From Sandaracinus amylolyticus (GTDB lineage Bacteria > Myxococcota_A > Polyangia > Polyangiales > Sandaracinaceae), in contig NZ_CP070225.1 in the NCBI RefSeq assembly GCF_021631985.1, positions 10,230,001-10,294,000 of the forward strand: DNA of 64,000 bases, in the 5' to 3' direction. Both the position numbers and the translations under genes were made by a program. This document shows positions 15,316 through 24,342 of the stretch, one piece after another. Position 1 is the first letter of the stretch; each line of letters opens with the position of its first letter. The notes beneath the pieces were generated by a model that made no database searches, was not told where the DNA came from, and saw only the letters and a list, made by a program, of their open reading frames with translations.

Positions 15316-17949
15316 ATGCGTACGCGACGCTTGCTTCACGTTCTGCTCGCGCTCGTCGCGGGCTGTGGCCTGCCACTGGACACCGATCAACGGGTCCCCA
15401 CCTTCCCGATCTTCGATCCGGGATCGGGGGAGATCCCGATGCCCAACGACGCGCTGCGCGACGACGAGGAGGGCCATCTCGATCTCCCGATCGACGACGA
15501 CGACCCCGACCTCAGCGTCACGGAGCGCGCGTTCCGCAGCTGGATGAACACGCGCGACGGTTGGTCGACCACGATGGCCGCGACGGTGCGGTTCAGCGCG
15601 GTCGTCGACGATCGCTCGATCGATCCCGACACCGTGCAGGTGTGGGACTGGCTGCCCACGCCGCAGCGCGTGAACGACCTCGAGATGCGCCTCGAGGAAG
15701 GCGATCGTCGCCTCACGATCCTCGCGCCGCGCACCGGGTGGGAGCGCGGGCATCGCTACGTGATCGTGGTGCGCGGAGGCGAGCTCGGCGTGCGCGACAC
15801 GCAGGGCTTCGGCGTCGAGCCCGACGCGATCTTCTACTTCCTGCGCCGCAACGAGGTGCTCAACACGATCGGGCACAACCGCGCGTTCCCCGGTCCGACG
15901 CGCGCCGAGCGGCTCGACGCGGGCACGCGCCTCGAGAACCTGCGGCTCGAGCTCGCGCCGTTCTTCCAGTTCTTCGAGGACCCGGCGCGGCCCACGCAGA
16001 GCGAGATCCCGCGCGACGAGGTCGCTGCGCTCTGGTCGTTCACGGTCACGCAGGATCCCGAGCTCGCGATGGATCGCGACTCGCAGCGCGTGCCGCTGCC
16101 CTTCGATCTGCTGATCGATCCCGACACCGGGCTCGTCTCGCTCGAAGAGGCGGAGTGGGACAGCGAGCTCGAGGCGAACGCGAAGCGCCAGGCGAACGAG
16201 CTCGACGGGTTCGGGGTCTCGCCGAACCTGCTCTTCGAGCTCACCGAGGCGGTCGATCCCGCGACGGTCGCGGGGAACGTGCACCTCTTCGAGCTCGACG
16301 ACACGCCGCGCGAGCTGCCCGTGAGCGTGAAGGTGATGGGCGACGATGGCGAAGAGGCGTGCCGTCAGACGCCGACGCCCGCGGACTGCATCCACCTCGT
16401 CGTGGTGGTCGACGACTCGGCGCTGCCGCTGCAAGGCCACACGACGCACGCGGTGGTGGTCGACCGCGGCATCCGCAGCGCCGACGGCGAGGCGGTCGAG
16501 CCGATGCCGATCGGCTGGTTCATGCGGAGCGAGCACCCGATCGCGGTGCGTGGCGAGAGCCAGATCGGATCGCTCACCGACGCGCTCGCGAACCGCGTCG
16601 AGATCACGCGCGCGCGCATCGGTGAGTTCCTCGACGGATACGGGCGCGAGAACCTGATCACCGCGTGGCCGTTCACCACGATGGACGCGGTGCCGGGGAT
16701 CCGCGAGGCCGCGCGCACGTCGATCGATCTCGAGCTCGACGTGGAGCCGACGGTGCGCGAGCGGCTGACGCCGGCGCAGGCGCTCGAGGCGCTCTCGCCG
16801 GGCGTCGAGGGCGCGGCGATCCGCGCGGTCTATCTCACGCGCAGCATCGGCGTGCGCGAGTACGTGGTGGGCACGATCCCCTCGCCGTACTTCCTCGATC
16901 CGATCTCGCGACGCTGGCGCGACGACGGGCAGCACCCGATGCAGCCGGTGCGCTTCTACATGGCGATCCCGAACGATCTGCCGGAGGACGAGCCCGCGCC
17001 GGTCGTGATCTTCGGGCACGCGATCGTGACCGACTCGCGCTTCCTGATGGGCATCGCGGGCGAGCTCGCGCAGCGCGGGTTCGTGGCGATCGCGATCGAC
17101 TTCCCGTTCCACGGCGAGCGCATCGCGTGCATCGACGCGAGCCTGGTCGCGATCCCGAACTTCTTCCCCGAGGTGTTCCGGAACCTCACCGGGCTCGACG
17201 ACGACATCCTGCGCTTCCCGCCCTGCGCGTCGGGGGGCGATGCGACGTGCAGCACCGACGGGCGTTGTCTGACCGCGAGCGGCGAGCCCGACGAGTTCAA
17301 TCAGTTCCCGCTCGTCGCGGTGCAGATGGCGAGCGGCGCGGCGTTCCTCGACACCCACGATCTGCCGTACATCAACGATCACTTCCGGCAGGCGCTCATC
17401 GATCTCTCGTCGCTGCTGCGATCGATCCAGACGGCGGACTGGGAGGGCGCGACCGGGGTGCGGCTCGACCCCGAGCGCGTGCACTACGTCGGTCAGTCGC
17501 TCGGCGCGATCATCGGATCGGTGTGGGTCTCGGTGACGCCGGAGATCCAGCGCGCGGTGCTCAACGTGCCGGGCTCGGACATGGTCGATCTCTTCGTCGA
17601 GTCGACGTACTTCTCGCCGCAGATCGACGAGTACTTCACGACGATCGACGTGCCGCGGCCGAGCTTCGAGGAGGAGCGCCTGCTCGACGTCGCGCGCTGG
17701 CTGATCGACGGCGTCGATCCGCACAGCGTCGCGCACCTCTACGCGCAGGAGGATCGGCAGGTGCTGATCCAGATGTCGCGCGGCGACATCATCATCCCGA
17801 ACCGCACGACCGAGGTCTTCCGCCGCGTGAGCGGTCGCCCGATGCGCACCTACGCGAGCCCGCTGCACGCCGACCTGATCATCCCCGCGCTCGGCGACGC
17901 GATGCTGCGCGATCTCGGGATGTTCATCTCGGGCGAGATCGAGGAGTAG
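15316..17949 (+). CDS. Large lipoprotein, alpha/beta hydrolase (lipase-like)
   Basis: An 877-aa lipoprotein (lipobox LVAGC at about residue 17). The N-terminal half is a set of Ig-like/lipase N-terminal segments, starting FPIFDPGSGEIPMPNDALRDD, a theme of bacterial virulence-factor lipases. The C-terminal half is an alpha/beta hydrolase: VVIFGHAIVTDS (oxyanion region), IAIDFPFHGER and the nucleophile elbow YVGQSLGAIIG (GxSxG, Ser about 727). Asp and His candidates lie near the end (SRGDIIIPN; SPLHADLI). It probably hydrolyses esters at the cell surface. The substrate cannot be told from sequence. A tandem palindrome follows the stop. Confidence 0.8.
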   Translation: MRTRRLLHVLLALVAGCGLPLDTDQRVPTFPIFDPGSGEIPMPNDALRDDEEGHLDLPIDDDDPDLSVTERAFRSWMNTRDGWSTTMAATVRFSAVVDDRSIDPDTVQVWDWLPTPQRVNDLEMRLEEGDRRLTILAPRTGWERGHRYVIVVRGGELGVRDTQGFGVEPDAIFYFLRRNEVLNTIGHNRAFPGPTRAERLDAGTRLENLRLELAPFFQFFEDPARPTQSEIPRDEVAALWSFTVTQDPELAMDRDSQRVPLPFDLLIDPDTGLVSLEEAEWDSELEANAKRQANELDGFGVSPNLLFELTEAVDPATVAGNVHLFELDDTPRELPVSVKVMGDDGEEACRQTPTPADCIHLVVVVDDSALPLQGHTTHAVVVDRGIRSADGEAVEPMPIGWFMRSEHPIAVRGESQIGSLTDALANRVEITRARIGEFLDGYGRENLITAWPFTTMDAVPGIREAARTSIDLELDVEPTVRERLTPAQALEALSPGVEGAAIRAVYLTRSIGVREYVVGTIPSPYFLDPISRRWRDDGQHPMQPVRFYMAIPNDLPEDEPAPVVIFGHAIVTDSRFLMGIAGELAQRGFVAIAIDFPFHGERIACIDASLVAIPNFFPEVFRNLTGLDDDILRFPPCASGGDATCSTDGRCLTASGEPDEFNQFPLVAVQMASGAAFLDTHDLPYINDHFRQALIDLSSLLRSIQTADWEGATGVRLDPERVHYVGQSLGAIIGSVWVSVTPEIQRAVLNVPGSDMVDLFVESTYFSPQIDEYFTTIDVPRPSFEEERLLDVARWLIDGVDPHSVAHLYAQEDRQVLIQMSRGDIIIPNRTTEVFRRVSGRPMRTYASPLHADLIIPALGDAMLRDLGMFISGEIEE

Positions 17950-17961
17950 TCGCGAGCGCTT

Positions 17962-18005
17962 CGGCTCACACCGGTGCGAGTCGCGGCTCACACCGGTGCG
18001 AGTCG
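17962..18005. repeat. Two tandem 22-bp imperfect palindromes
   Basis: Two exact adjacent copies of cggctcacaccggtgcgagt + cg. Each is nearly self-complementary around ACCGGT. It lies 12 bp after the hydrolase stop and may act as a terminator or protein-binding site. Confidence 0.75.
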
Positions 18006-18034
18006 GCGCGTCGATCGACCGCCGGATGAGGTGC

Positions 18035-18040
18035 TACACA
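18035..18040 (+). promoter_or_regulatory. TAnnnT-like box, leaderless spacing
   Basis: TACACA ends 7 nt before ATG 18048 with no ribosome site between. It fits the leaderless pattern of this window, though the last base is not T. Confidence 0.35.
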
Positions 18041-18047
18041 GCGCGCG

Positions 18048-18677
18048 ATGTCGGCGCTCTCGGGCTCTCTCAGCTACGCGCGGTTCTTCGCGCCTCGTTC
18101 GCTTCCGCGCGGGTTCCTCGACAAGTCGCACGAGAAGATCCTCCACCACGCGATGCGACCGCTGCGGCCCGAGGAGCCGGACGCCGAGCGCTCGGGGTGG
18201 TGCGTGATGGGCGATCCGCTCGACGTGGACCTGCCCAGTGGGCGCATCTATCTCGACGGCTTCCTGAACCTCGGGTTCCGCACCGATCGTTGGGCGATCC
18301 CCGGGCCGCTCCTGAAGACGCGGGTGCGCGAGGCGGAGACCAAGTACCGCGAGAAGAGCGGGCGCGAGAAGCTCTCGCGGCGCGAGCGCACGGAGATCAA
18401 GGAGGTCGTGACGCGCGAGCTGCGCAAGCGCCTCGTGCCCACGACGCGCGTGATCGATCTGACGTGGTCGCTCGAGGAAGGCGTCGTGCGCTTCTTCAGC
18501 CACACCGAGCGCAACGCGCTCGCGATGATCGAGCTCTTCCAGAAGACGTTCGCGATCGAGCTCGTCGCGGAGTCGCCGTACACGCTCGCGCAGCGCATCG
18601 AGCTCGGCGAGGACGAGACGCAGGCCTGGGCCGATCTCGAGATGACGGTGCTCGCGCCGCGGAAGGGAGCGCGCTGA
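18048..18677 (+). CDS. rdgC: RdgC-like protein, N-terminal half
   Basis: A 209-aa protein matching the N-terminal part of RdgC, the ring-shaped DNA-binding protein that restrains RecA. Visible family features are GWCVMGDP, a gated segment IPGPLLKTRVREAE, the Arg/Lys helix SRRERTEIKEVVTRELRKRLVP and the strand pair TRVIDLTWSLEEGVVRFFSHT, followed by LFQKTFAIELVAESPYTLA. Normal RdgC is about 300 aa or more; here the frame stops after this half and a second gene begins on the stop codon (TGATG). Both halves have normal codon use. The split could be functional, as a two-subunit ring, or an assembly frameshift. Confidence 0.75.
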   Translation: MSALSGSLSYARFFAPRSLPRGFLDKSHEKILHHAMRPLRPEEPDAERSGWCVMGDPLDVDLPSGRIYLDGFLNLGFRTDRWAIPGPLLKTRVREAETKYREKSGREKLSRRERTEIKEVVTRELRKRLVPTTRVIDLTWSLEEGVVRFFSHTERNALAMIELFQKTFAIELVAESPYTLAQRIELGEDETQAWADLEMTVLAPRKGAR

Positions 18678-19339
18678 TGCAGCTCGCGGATCTGATCGAG
18701 AAGCGGCGCTTCGTGGGGCGCGAGCTGCTGCTCTGGTTGTGGATGGAGAGCGAGCTCTTCGAGGGCACGCTGAGCACGCGCGAGCACGGCTCGTTCGGGC
18801 TGTGGATCGAGAAGAAGCTCGTGCTCTCGGCCGACGCGGAGAGCACGCGCATCACCGCGGCGCTGCCCGGGCTCGGGCGCGAGGCGAAGGAAGCGCTGCT
18901 GCGTGGTCAGCTGCCCGAGAGCGCGGGAATCCGCATCTCGCGCGGGGACGACGACACGAGCCTGGTGCTCGCGGGCGAGAGCTTCGCGGTGCGCGGGCTG
19001 AAGCTGCAGACCGAGCTCGGGCCCGATGGAGACGCAGTCGCCGGCGATCTCGTCGACGAGATGGCGGGACGCACCCGCGGCAAGCCGAAGAAGAAGAAGG
19101 GCGCGGACGAGGACGAGCAGGACGACACGCCGTTCTACGAGCGCATGAAGATGACGCGCGAGATCGAGGACGTGCTCGCGGCGCTGTATCGCGAGTTCCT
19201 CGCGCTGCGTCTGAGCGCGCGCTGGACGAGCGTGGTCGTGCCGACGCTGCAGCGCTGGGCCGAGGGCGAGAAGGTGGACGCCGACGCGTATCGCGCGGCG
19301 CGGGATGGGAAGAGCGCGAAGAAGCGCGCGCGCGGCTGA
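18677..19339 (+). CDS. rdgC: RdgC-like protein, C-terminal half
   Basis: A 220-aa protein whose ATG shares one base with the upstream stop (TGATG), which implies coupled translation. FVGRELLLWLWMESE, GLWIEKKLVLSAD, REAKEALLRGQLPESAGIRI and LKLQTELG correspond to the C-terminal part of long RdgC proteins in Deltaproteobacteria. After a Lys-rich linker (RGKPKKKKG) comes a helical region (YERMKMTREIEDVLAALYREFLALRLS) and a basic tail (KSAKKRARG). With the first half it would make a full RdgC of about 430 aa. The basic segments suit DNA binding. Confidence 0.7.
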   Translation: MQLADLIEKRRFVGRELLLWLWMESELFEGTLSTREHGSFGLWIEKKLVLSADAESTRITAALPGLGREAKEALLRGQLPESAGIRISRGDDDTSLVLAGESFAVRGLKLQTELGPDGDAVAGDLVDEMAGRTRGKPKKKKGADEDEQDDTPFYERMKMTREIEDVLAALYREFLALRLSARWTSVVVPTLQRWAEGEKVDADAYRAARDGKSAKKRARG

Positions 19340-19807
19340 TCGGAGGAGCGGTCGCGGAGGCCGAAGGGCAACGTGGGACGCCGCGCGGGGCGGTTGGCGA
19401 GCCCGAAGGGCACGTCGGACGGCGCGCGGGGCGGTTGGCGAGCCCGAAGGGCAACGTGGAACGCCGGGCGGGGCGGTTGGCGTGCCCCGAGGGCAGCGAG
19501 GATCGCTGCGCGCGACGGTTGGCGAGCCCGAAGGGCAACGTGGAACGCCGGGCGGGGCGGTCGGCGTGCCCCGAGGGCAGCGAGGATCGCTGCGCGGGAC
19601 GGTCGGCGTGCCCGAAGGGCAGCCGAGGACGCCGGGCGGGGCGATCGGCGTGCCCCGAGGGCAGCGTGGGTCGCAAGCGCGGGGCGGCTGGCGAGCCCGA
19701 GCCCCGTGAGGATCGCCTTCGAAGACGTGCACGTCGCCGTCGCCGTTCACGACCACGTCGACGACGCGCTGTGTGGAGGGCAGGCCGCTGGTGTCGAGCG
19801 ACGTTCC
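19340..19807. other. 468-bp non-coding region between convergent genes
   Basis: It contains the 42-bp tandem array (19355-19700) and then about 100 bp on the minus strand that look coding-like but follow the stop codon of the 104-aa gene in the same frame. No independent gene is supported. Confidence 0.5.
19355..19700. repeat. Tandem 42-bp repeat array, about 8 units
   Basis: Degenerate units centred on gcgagcccgaagggca / gcgtgccccgagggca recur at about 19361, 19403, 19443, 19486, 19527, 19568, 19611 and 19654, a period near 42 bp (14 codons). Two alternating unit types are visible (aacgtggaacgccgggcg and agcgaggatcgctgcgcg), so an 83-84 bp higher-order period exists. Both strands are open through it, which is expected for a repeat of 3n length. 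Units are contiguous, so it is not a CRISPR. Confidence 0.85.
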
Positions 19808-20122
19808 CTAGCGCCGGTGCGGCGCGTCGGGGCCGACCTCGAGCGTGTCGGTGTACGGCAGATCCGCGCGCGCTTCGGTGGACTGGATCGATCGACCCAG
19901 CGCGATCGCGGCGACCAGCGGGTCGGGCTCGTCGTGCGCGCGCTCGGCGGGCGGAACGCTCGAGCCTGCGGCGCGGTGCTCGAGCAGCGGGAGCACGTGG
20001 CTGCGCAGCTCGGCCTTGCGCATCTCGAGCTCACGCCGAAACGCCGCCAGCCTTCGTGCGCCGATCGCGAGGCCCAGCGCGAGCCCGATCGCGAACGCGA
20101 CGATCGCGAGCAGCGCGCCCAT
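19808..20122 (-). CDS. Membrane-anchored small protein
   Basis: A 104-aa protein with one N-terminal membrane helix (ALLAIVAFAIGLALGLAIG) followed by a basic helix (ARRLAAFRRELEMRKAELRSHVLPLLEHR) and a disordered tail. The ATG at 20122 overlaps the stop of the kinase-like gene (TGATG), so it is probably translated with it. No family is recognised. Coding-like sequence continues in the same frame past the TAG stop at 19808 for about 36 codons, so the protein may once have been longer. Confidence 0.6.
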   Translation of the reverse strand: MGALLAIVAFAIGLALGLAIGARRLAAFRRELEMRKAELRSHVLPLLEHRAAGSSVPPAERAHDEPDPLVAAIALGRSIQSTEARADLPYTDTLEVGPDAPHRR

Positions 20123-21066
20123 CACTCGAAGTAGAGCACGGCCTCCTCGCCGTGCGCCTCGATCAGCGCGCCGACGTAGGAGAGCAGCGTCTCGCGACGC
20201 TCGAGCACGCCCGCGATCTGGCGATCCTCGAGCACCATGCTCGGCTCATCCGCGGCGAGCGCGACGCGCAGCGCCTCTTCGTCGAGCGCGATCAGGTGAT
20301 CGATCGTCGAGCGCGAGAAGCGCGTGGTGCGGCGCAGCGTCTCGAGCATGCGCGCCTGGACGCCCTCGCCGAGCGCGAACGGGAACGCGAGGTTGTGATC
20401 GCGGATCACCAGCCGTCCGTTGGGCAGCGGGCGCACGTTGCCGCCGCTCCAGCGGTCGCGGTTCGCGATGAGGTAGTCGAACACCAGCACGTTCGAGAGA
20501 TCGCGCGCGAGCGCGAGATCGCTCTCCGGGATCGCACCGCCCTGCGCCAGCCATCCGCGCCATCGCGTGATGCCCTCGGGCGTGTCGAGGTCGCTGCGCA
20601 ACATGCCGGGCACCCAGTACACGAACGCGCCGCGTGCGACGTTGCCGGTGAGCACGAGCTCGCTCGTGAGCTCGTCGAAGTCGACCTCGGGATCGAGCGC
20701 ACGCCGCAGCGCCGCACGGTCGATGCTGCGCAGCACCGCGGGCGGCACGTCGTCGAGCCCGAGCTCGATCGCGACGCGATACGCCGCGACCTCGGCGAGC
20801 CATCCGCGCGGATGCGAGCGCGACTCGGGCCGGAACGCCGCGTCGATCGTGCCCGCGAGCTCCGCCTGGAACACCAGCGACGACGAGCCCACCGGACGGA
20901 ACCGCTCGGGCGGCGCCGACGCGAGCGCGGCGACGAGCTGCGCCTCGCCGAGCTCGGTGCCCGCGAACGAGCGACGAGGGCCCTGGGCGCGAACGCCGAG
21001 GGCGGCGGTGACCAGGATCACCACCGCCCCCGAGACGATCGCGAACGCTCTGCGCGCGCCGATCAC
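20122..21066 (-). CDS. FAM20/HipA-like kinase-fold protein, exported
   Basis: A 314-aa product from GTG 21066 with an N-terminal hydrophobic segment (FAIVSGAVVILVTAALG) that would export or anchor it. The middle shows SSLVFQAELAGTIDAAFRPES (a nucleotide/Lys-binding strand pattern) and later VFDYLIANRDRWSGGN, then RLVIRDHNLAFP. The N-x-D-R-W...N and R-D-H-N motifs resemble the catalytic and metal-binding loops of FAM20/HipA-type atypical kinases. A secreted kinase would phosphorylate envelope or extracellular proteins. Activity is inferred from motifs only. It overlaps the 104-aa membrane protein gene and lies 10 bp from the acyl-CoA dehydrogenase gene. Confidence 0.65.
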   Translation of the reverse strand: MIGARRAFAIVSGAVVILVTAALGVRAQGPRRSFAGTELGEAQLVAALASAPPERFRPVGSSSLVFQAELAGTIDAAFRPESRSHPRGWLAEVAAYRVAIELGLDDVPPAVLRSIDRAALRRALDPEVDFDELTSELVLTGNVARGAFVYWVPGMLRSDLDTPEGITRWRGWLAQGGAIPESDLALARDLSNVLVFDYLIANRDRWSGGNVRPLPNGRLVIRDHNLAFPFALGEGVQARMLETLRRTTRFSRSTIDHLIALDEEALRVALAADEPSMVLEDRQIAGVLERRETLLSYVGALIEAHGEEAVLYFE

Positions 21067-21076
21067 CAGACCTGGA

Positions 21077-22225
<1,149 letters not shown>

Positions 22226-22248
22226 CTCGTCCTCGTGTCGTTACTACT

Positions 22249-22272
22249 GGAGGGCCCGTGCTCAGGCCCTCC
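22249..22272 (-). terminator. Hairpin between the ccm genes and acyl-CoA dehydrogenase
   Basis: A perfect GGAGGGCC / GGCCCTCC stem with an 8-nt loop lies 29 bp after the 46-aa gene's stop and 24 bp before the dehydrogenase start. It probably ends the ccm transcript. There is no T tract on the minus strand. Confidence 0.55.
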
Positions 22273-22300
22273 TTCCCCGCCGAGCAGAACGCTCGCTCGA

Positions 22301-22441
22301 CTACTTCCGGCGCGCTTGTTCGCGCCGCTTGAGCTCGGCGCGCGCGGAGCGCGCCCCGAGAACGAACCCGATCGCGATCCCCACGAGGAGCACGGCCGGA
22401 ATGAAGAAGAAGTGATCGGCCGTCGGGAGCCCCACGCTCAC
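22301..22441 (-). CDS. Small single-helix membrane protein
   Basis: A 46-aa protein with one membrane helix (FFFIPAVLLVGIAIGFVLG) and a basic cytoplasmic tail (ARSARAELKRREQARRK). GTG 22441 overlaps the stop of the ccmD-like gene (GTGA). It is probably part of the cytochrome c maturation operon, though no known Ccm subunit matches exactly. Confidence 0.65.
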   Translation of the reverse strand: MSVGLPTADHFFFIPAVLLVGIAIGFVLGARSARAELKRREQARRK

Positions 22442-22746
22442 TCCGCCTTGGCCGCGGGGGCGCGATCGAGCGCCTTCTGCAGTCGATCGAGATCGCGCGC
22501 GGTCGTGCTCTGCAGGCGACCCAGCCACGCGACGTAGGTCAGGACGAGCACCAGGATCGTGCCGTACGCGCCGACGAGCAGCGGACCGCCGGGCACGTCC
22601 TCGGTGCTCGGGCCTTCCACCGCCTGGAACGAGGTCGCGCGGCTCTCGGCGGCGGTCTCGCGGCGCGGCTCTTCCTGCGCGAACGCGGTCGCGAGGGGCG
22701 CGAGCACCATGAACGCAGCGAGCGCCAGCGCGTGGATCGTCTTCAT
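22438..22746 (-). CDS. ccmD: CcmD-like heme exporter accessory protein
   Basis: A 102-aa product with a signal peptide (MKTIHALALAAFMVLAPLA), a spacer, one membrane helix (LLVGAYGTILVLVLTYVAWLG) and a charged C-terminus (RDLDRLQKALDRAP). The Y...YVAWL helix with a following basic/acidic helix is the CcmD pattern; CcmD is a small partner of CcmC that releases holo-CcmE. It is larger than E. coli CcmD because of the N-terminal extension. A GGAGGAAGC site precedes ATG 22746, and its start overlaps the ccmC stop (ATGA). Confidence 0.7.
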   Translation of the reverse strand: MKTIHALALAAFMVLAPLATAFAQEEPRRETAAESRATSFQAVEGPSTEDVPGGPLLVGAYGTILVLVLTYVAWLGRLQSTTARDLDRLQKALDRAPAAKAE

Positions 22747-23459
22747 GCTTCCTCCAGCAGACCCTGCGCGGCCGCTTCGGTCTCGATCTCGGCGATGCGC
22801 TGCCGCGCCCGCTCCGCCCGCGCGCGCGCCCACACCAGCAGCGCGACGAGCACCGTGAAGAGCACGAACGCGAGCCAGAGCGCGGGATACATGTCGGGAT
22901 GGAGCCCGCCGCCGCGCGCCGTGATCACGGTCGGGTGCTGACCGCGCCAGCGCTGCACCGAGTAGTGGATCACCGGCAGCAGGAAGAAGCCGACGATCGA
23001 GAGGCCCGCCGCGAAGCGCTTCTCCGCTTCGCCCGCGCCGCCGAACGAGCGCAGCACCACGAACGCCGTGAAGATGAGCCCGGCGAGCAGCGTGGTGGTC
23101 AGGCGCGGATCCCACGTCCAGTAGACGCCCCACGCCTTGCGCGCCCAGAGCGGGCCCGTGATCAGCACGATCGCGGTGAAGAGCAGCCCGACCTCGGCGC
23201 CCGCGACGGCCAGCGCGTCCCACTTGTCGTGGCGGGTCCACAGGTACCCGATGCTGCCGATCATCGCGAGCGTGAACCCGACGTACATCGCGTACGCGCT
23301 GGGCACGTGGAAGTAGAAGATCTTCTGGACGATGCCCATCTGACGCTCGACGGGCGCGATCACGAAGATCGCGTAGAGCGACGCGACGAGCAGCACGATC
23401 GCGAGCGCGGCGAGCGCCCAGAACGCGACGGGCGCGCGGACCTTCTCTCGGGGGTCCAT
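22743..23459 (-). CDS. ccmC: Heme exporter protein CcmC
   Basis: A 238-aa membrane protein with six hydrophobic segments. The tryptophan-rich heme-handling motif WGVYWTWDPRLT is clear, flanked by conserved His residues (FYFHVPSAY; PVIHYSVQRW). CcmC delivers heme to CcmE in system I cytochrome c maturation in the inner membrane. Other ccm genes (A, B, E, F) are not in the window. The C-terminal extension (ARARAERARQRIAEIETE) is basic and helical. The operon order here is bpt, ccmC, ccmD, 46-aa gene, with overlaps of 1-4 bases within the ccm part. Confidence 0.92.
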   Translation of the reverse strand: MDPREKVRAPVAFWALAALAIVLLVASLYAIFVIAPVERQMGIVQKIFYFHVPSAYAMYVGFTLAMIGSIGYLWTRHDKWDALAVAGAEVGLLFTAIVLITGPLWARKAWGVYWTWDPRLTTTLLAGLIFTAFVVLRSFGGAGEAEKRFAAGLSIVGFFLLPVIHYSVQRWRGQHPTVITARGGGLHPDMYPALWLAFVLFTVLVALLVWARARAERARQRIAEIETEAAAQGLLEEA

Positions 23460-23473
23460 CGGGTCCGCGGAAC

Positions 23474-24259
23474 CTATCGCAGCGCGGGGTTCCCGTCGAG
23501 CGCAGCGCCCCCGTCGAAGCGCGTCCAGACCCCGCCGATCCGTCGCTCGTGCGGGTACCACGCGAGCTTGTACCGCATGTGGGCGCTCTGCTCGATCGCC
23601 AGGCCCAGGTAGAGCCAGCGCAGGCTCATCTGCTGGCAGAGCCGCAGCTGGGTGAGGATCGAGTACACGCCGGGCGAGAGCCGCGCGAAGTCGGGGTCGT
23701 AGTACGTGTAGACCGCGGAGAGCGAGCGTGCGCCGCGGTCGGTGATCGCGATGCCGACGAGCTGCTTGGTCGACGCGAGGCGGTAGCGGATCTCGAACGC
23801 GGGCGCGCTGCTCTCGACGAGGAAACGCGCGTATTCCTGGGTGTCGAGGGCGCGCTCGCGCTGGCGCAGGCCGCGCAGCTCCTCGTGCTTGCCGAAGAGC
23901 GCGACGCGCTCCTCGTCGACCAGCGGCTCGCCGATCTCGACGATCAGCTCGCGATCGCCCTTGCGCCCGGCGCGCCGCTGCGAGCTGGTCGGCTCGAACC
24001 CCGCGACGTCGATGCGCAGCGGCTCGCACGCGCTGCACGAAGGACAGCGCTGGTTGTAGAGGAACGGGCCGCTGCGGCGATCACCGGCCTCGAGCCGCGC
24101 GTCGAGCTCCTCCGGGCTGAGCGGCCGGATCGGCACGCGCAGCGGGCGGCGCGCGGTGTGGCCTTCGAGGTACGGACAGGGTTCGTCCTCGTCTACGACC
24201 ACGAGCTCCGGCGGGATCGTGGGCAGGACGCGCGTCACGGCAGAAGTGGAAGATAGCAC
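23474..24259 (-). CDS. bpt: Aminoacyl (leucyl/arginyl)-tRNA-protein transferase, Bpt type
   Basis: A 261-aa N-end rule enzyme that adds an amino acid from tRNA to proteins with acidic N-termini, marking them for ClpAP/ClpS. Signatures: the paired Cys regions CPYLEGHTARRPLR and YNQRCPSCSACEPLRI, SLSAVYTYYDPDF, LYLGLAIEQSAHMRYK and W(Y)PHERRIGGVW. Length and order match the Bpt/Ate family. GTG 24259 gives the listed form; GTG 24238 (MTRVLPTIPPEL) is equally plausible. It is transcribed toward ccmC with a 14-bp gap and is divergent from the Rsm22-like gene. Confidence 0.9.
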   Translation of the reverse strand: MLSSTSAVTRVLPTIPPELVVVDEDEPCPYLEGHTARRPLRVPIRPLSPEELDARLEAGDRRSGPFLYNQRCPSCSACEPLRIDVAGFEPTSSQRRAGRKGDRELIVEIGEPLVDEERVALFGKHEELRGLRQRERALDTQEYARFLVESSAPAFEIRYRLASTKQLVGIAITDRGARSLSAVYTYYDPDFARLSPGVYSILTQLRLCQQMSLRWLYLGLAIEQSAHMRYKLAWYPHERRIGGVWTRFDGGAALDGNPALR

Positions 24260-24330
24260 CGGCCGAGCCAGCGCGGACGTGCCCGCGCGGGGAGCGTGCT
24301 CGGGCGCATCGACGTCGCGGATCGGCGCTG

Positions 24331-24336
24331 TAGGCT
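24331..24336 (+). promoter_or_regulatory. TAnnnT -10-like box, leaderless spacing
   Basis: TAGGCT ends 6 nt before GTG 24343 (9 before GTG 24346). With no room for a ribosome site, the mRNA probably starts at the start codon. Confidence 0.4.
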
Positions 24337-24342
24337 CGCCGC

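Noticed and set aside
15304-17991. 895-aa leftward open frame opposite the lipoprotein hydrolase
   Set aside because: It is a shadow of the hydrolase gene, whose plus frame has a signal peptide and GxSxG motif.
19355-19700. Possible CRISPR array or collagen-like gene
   Set aside because: There are no spacers, and both strands are open only because the period is a multiple of three; no start with a ribosome site is present.
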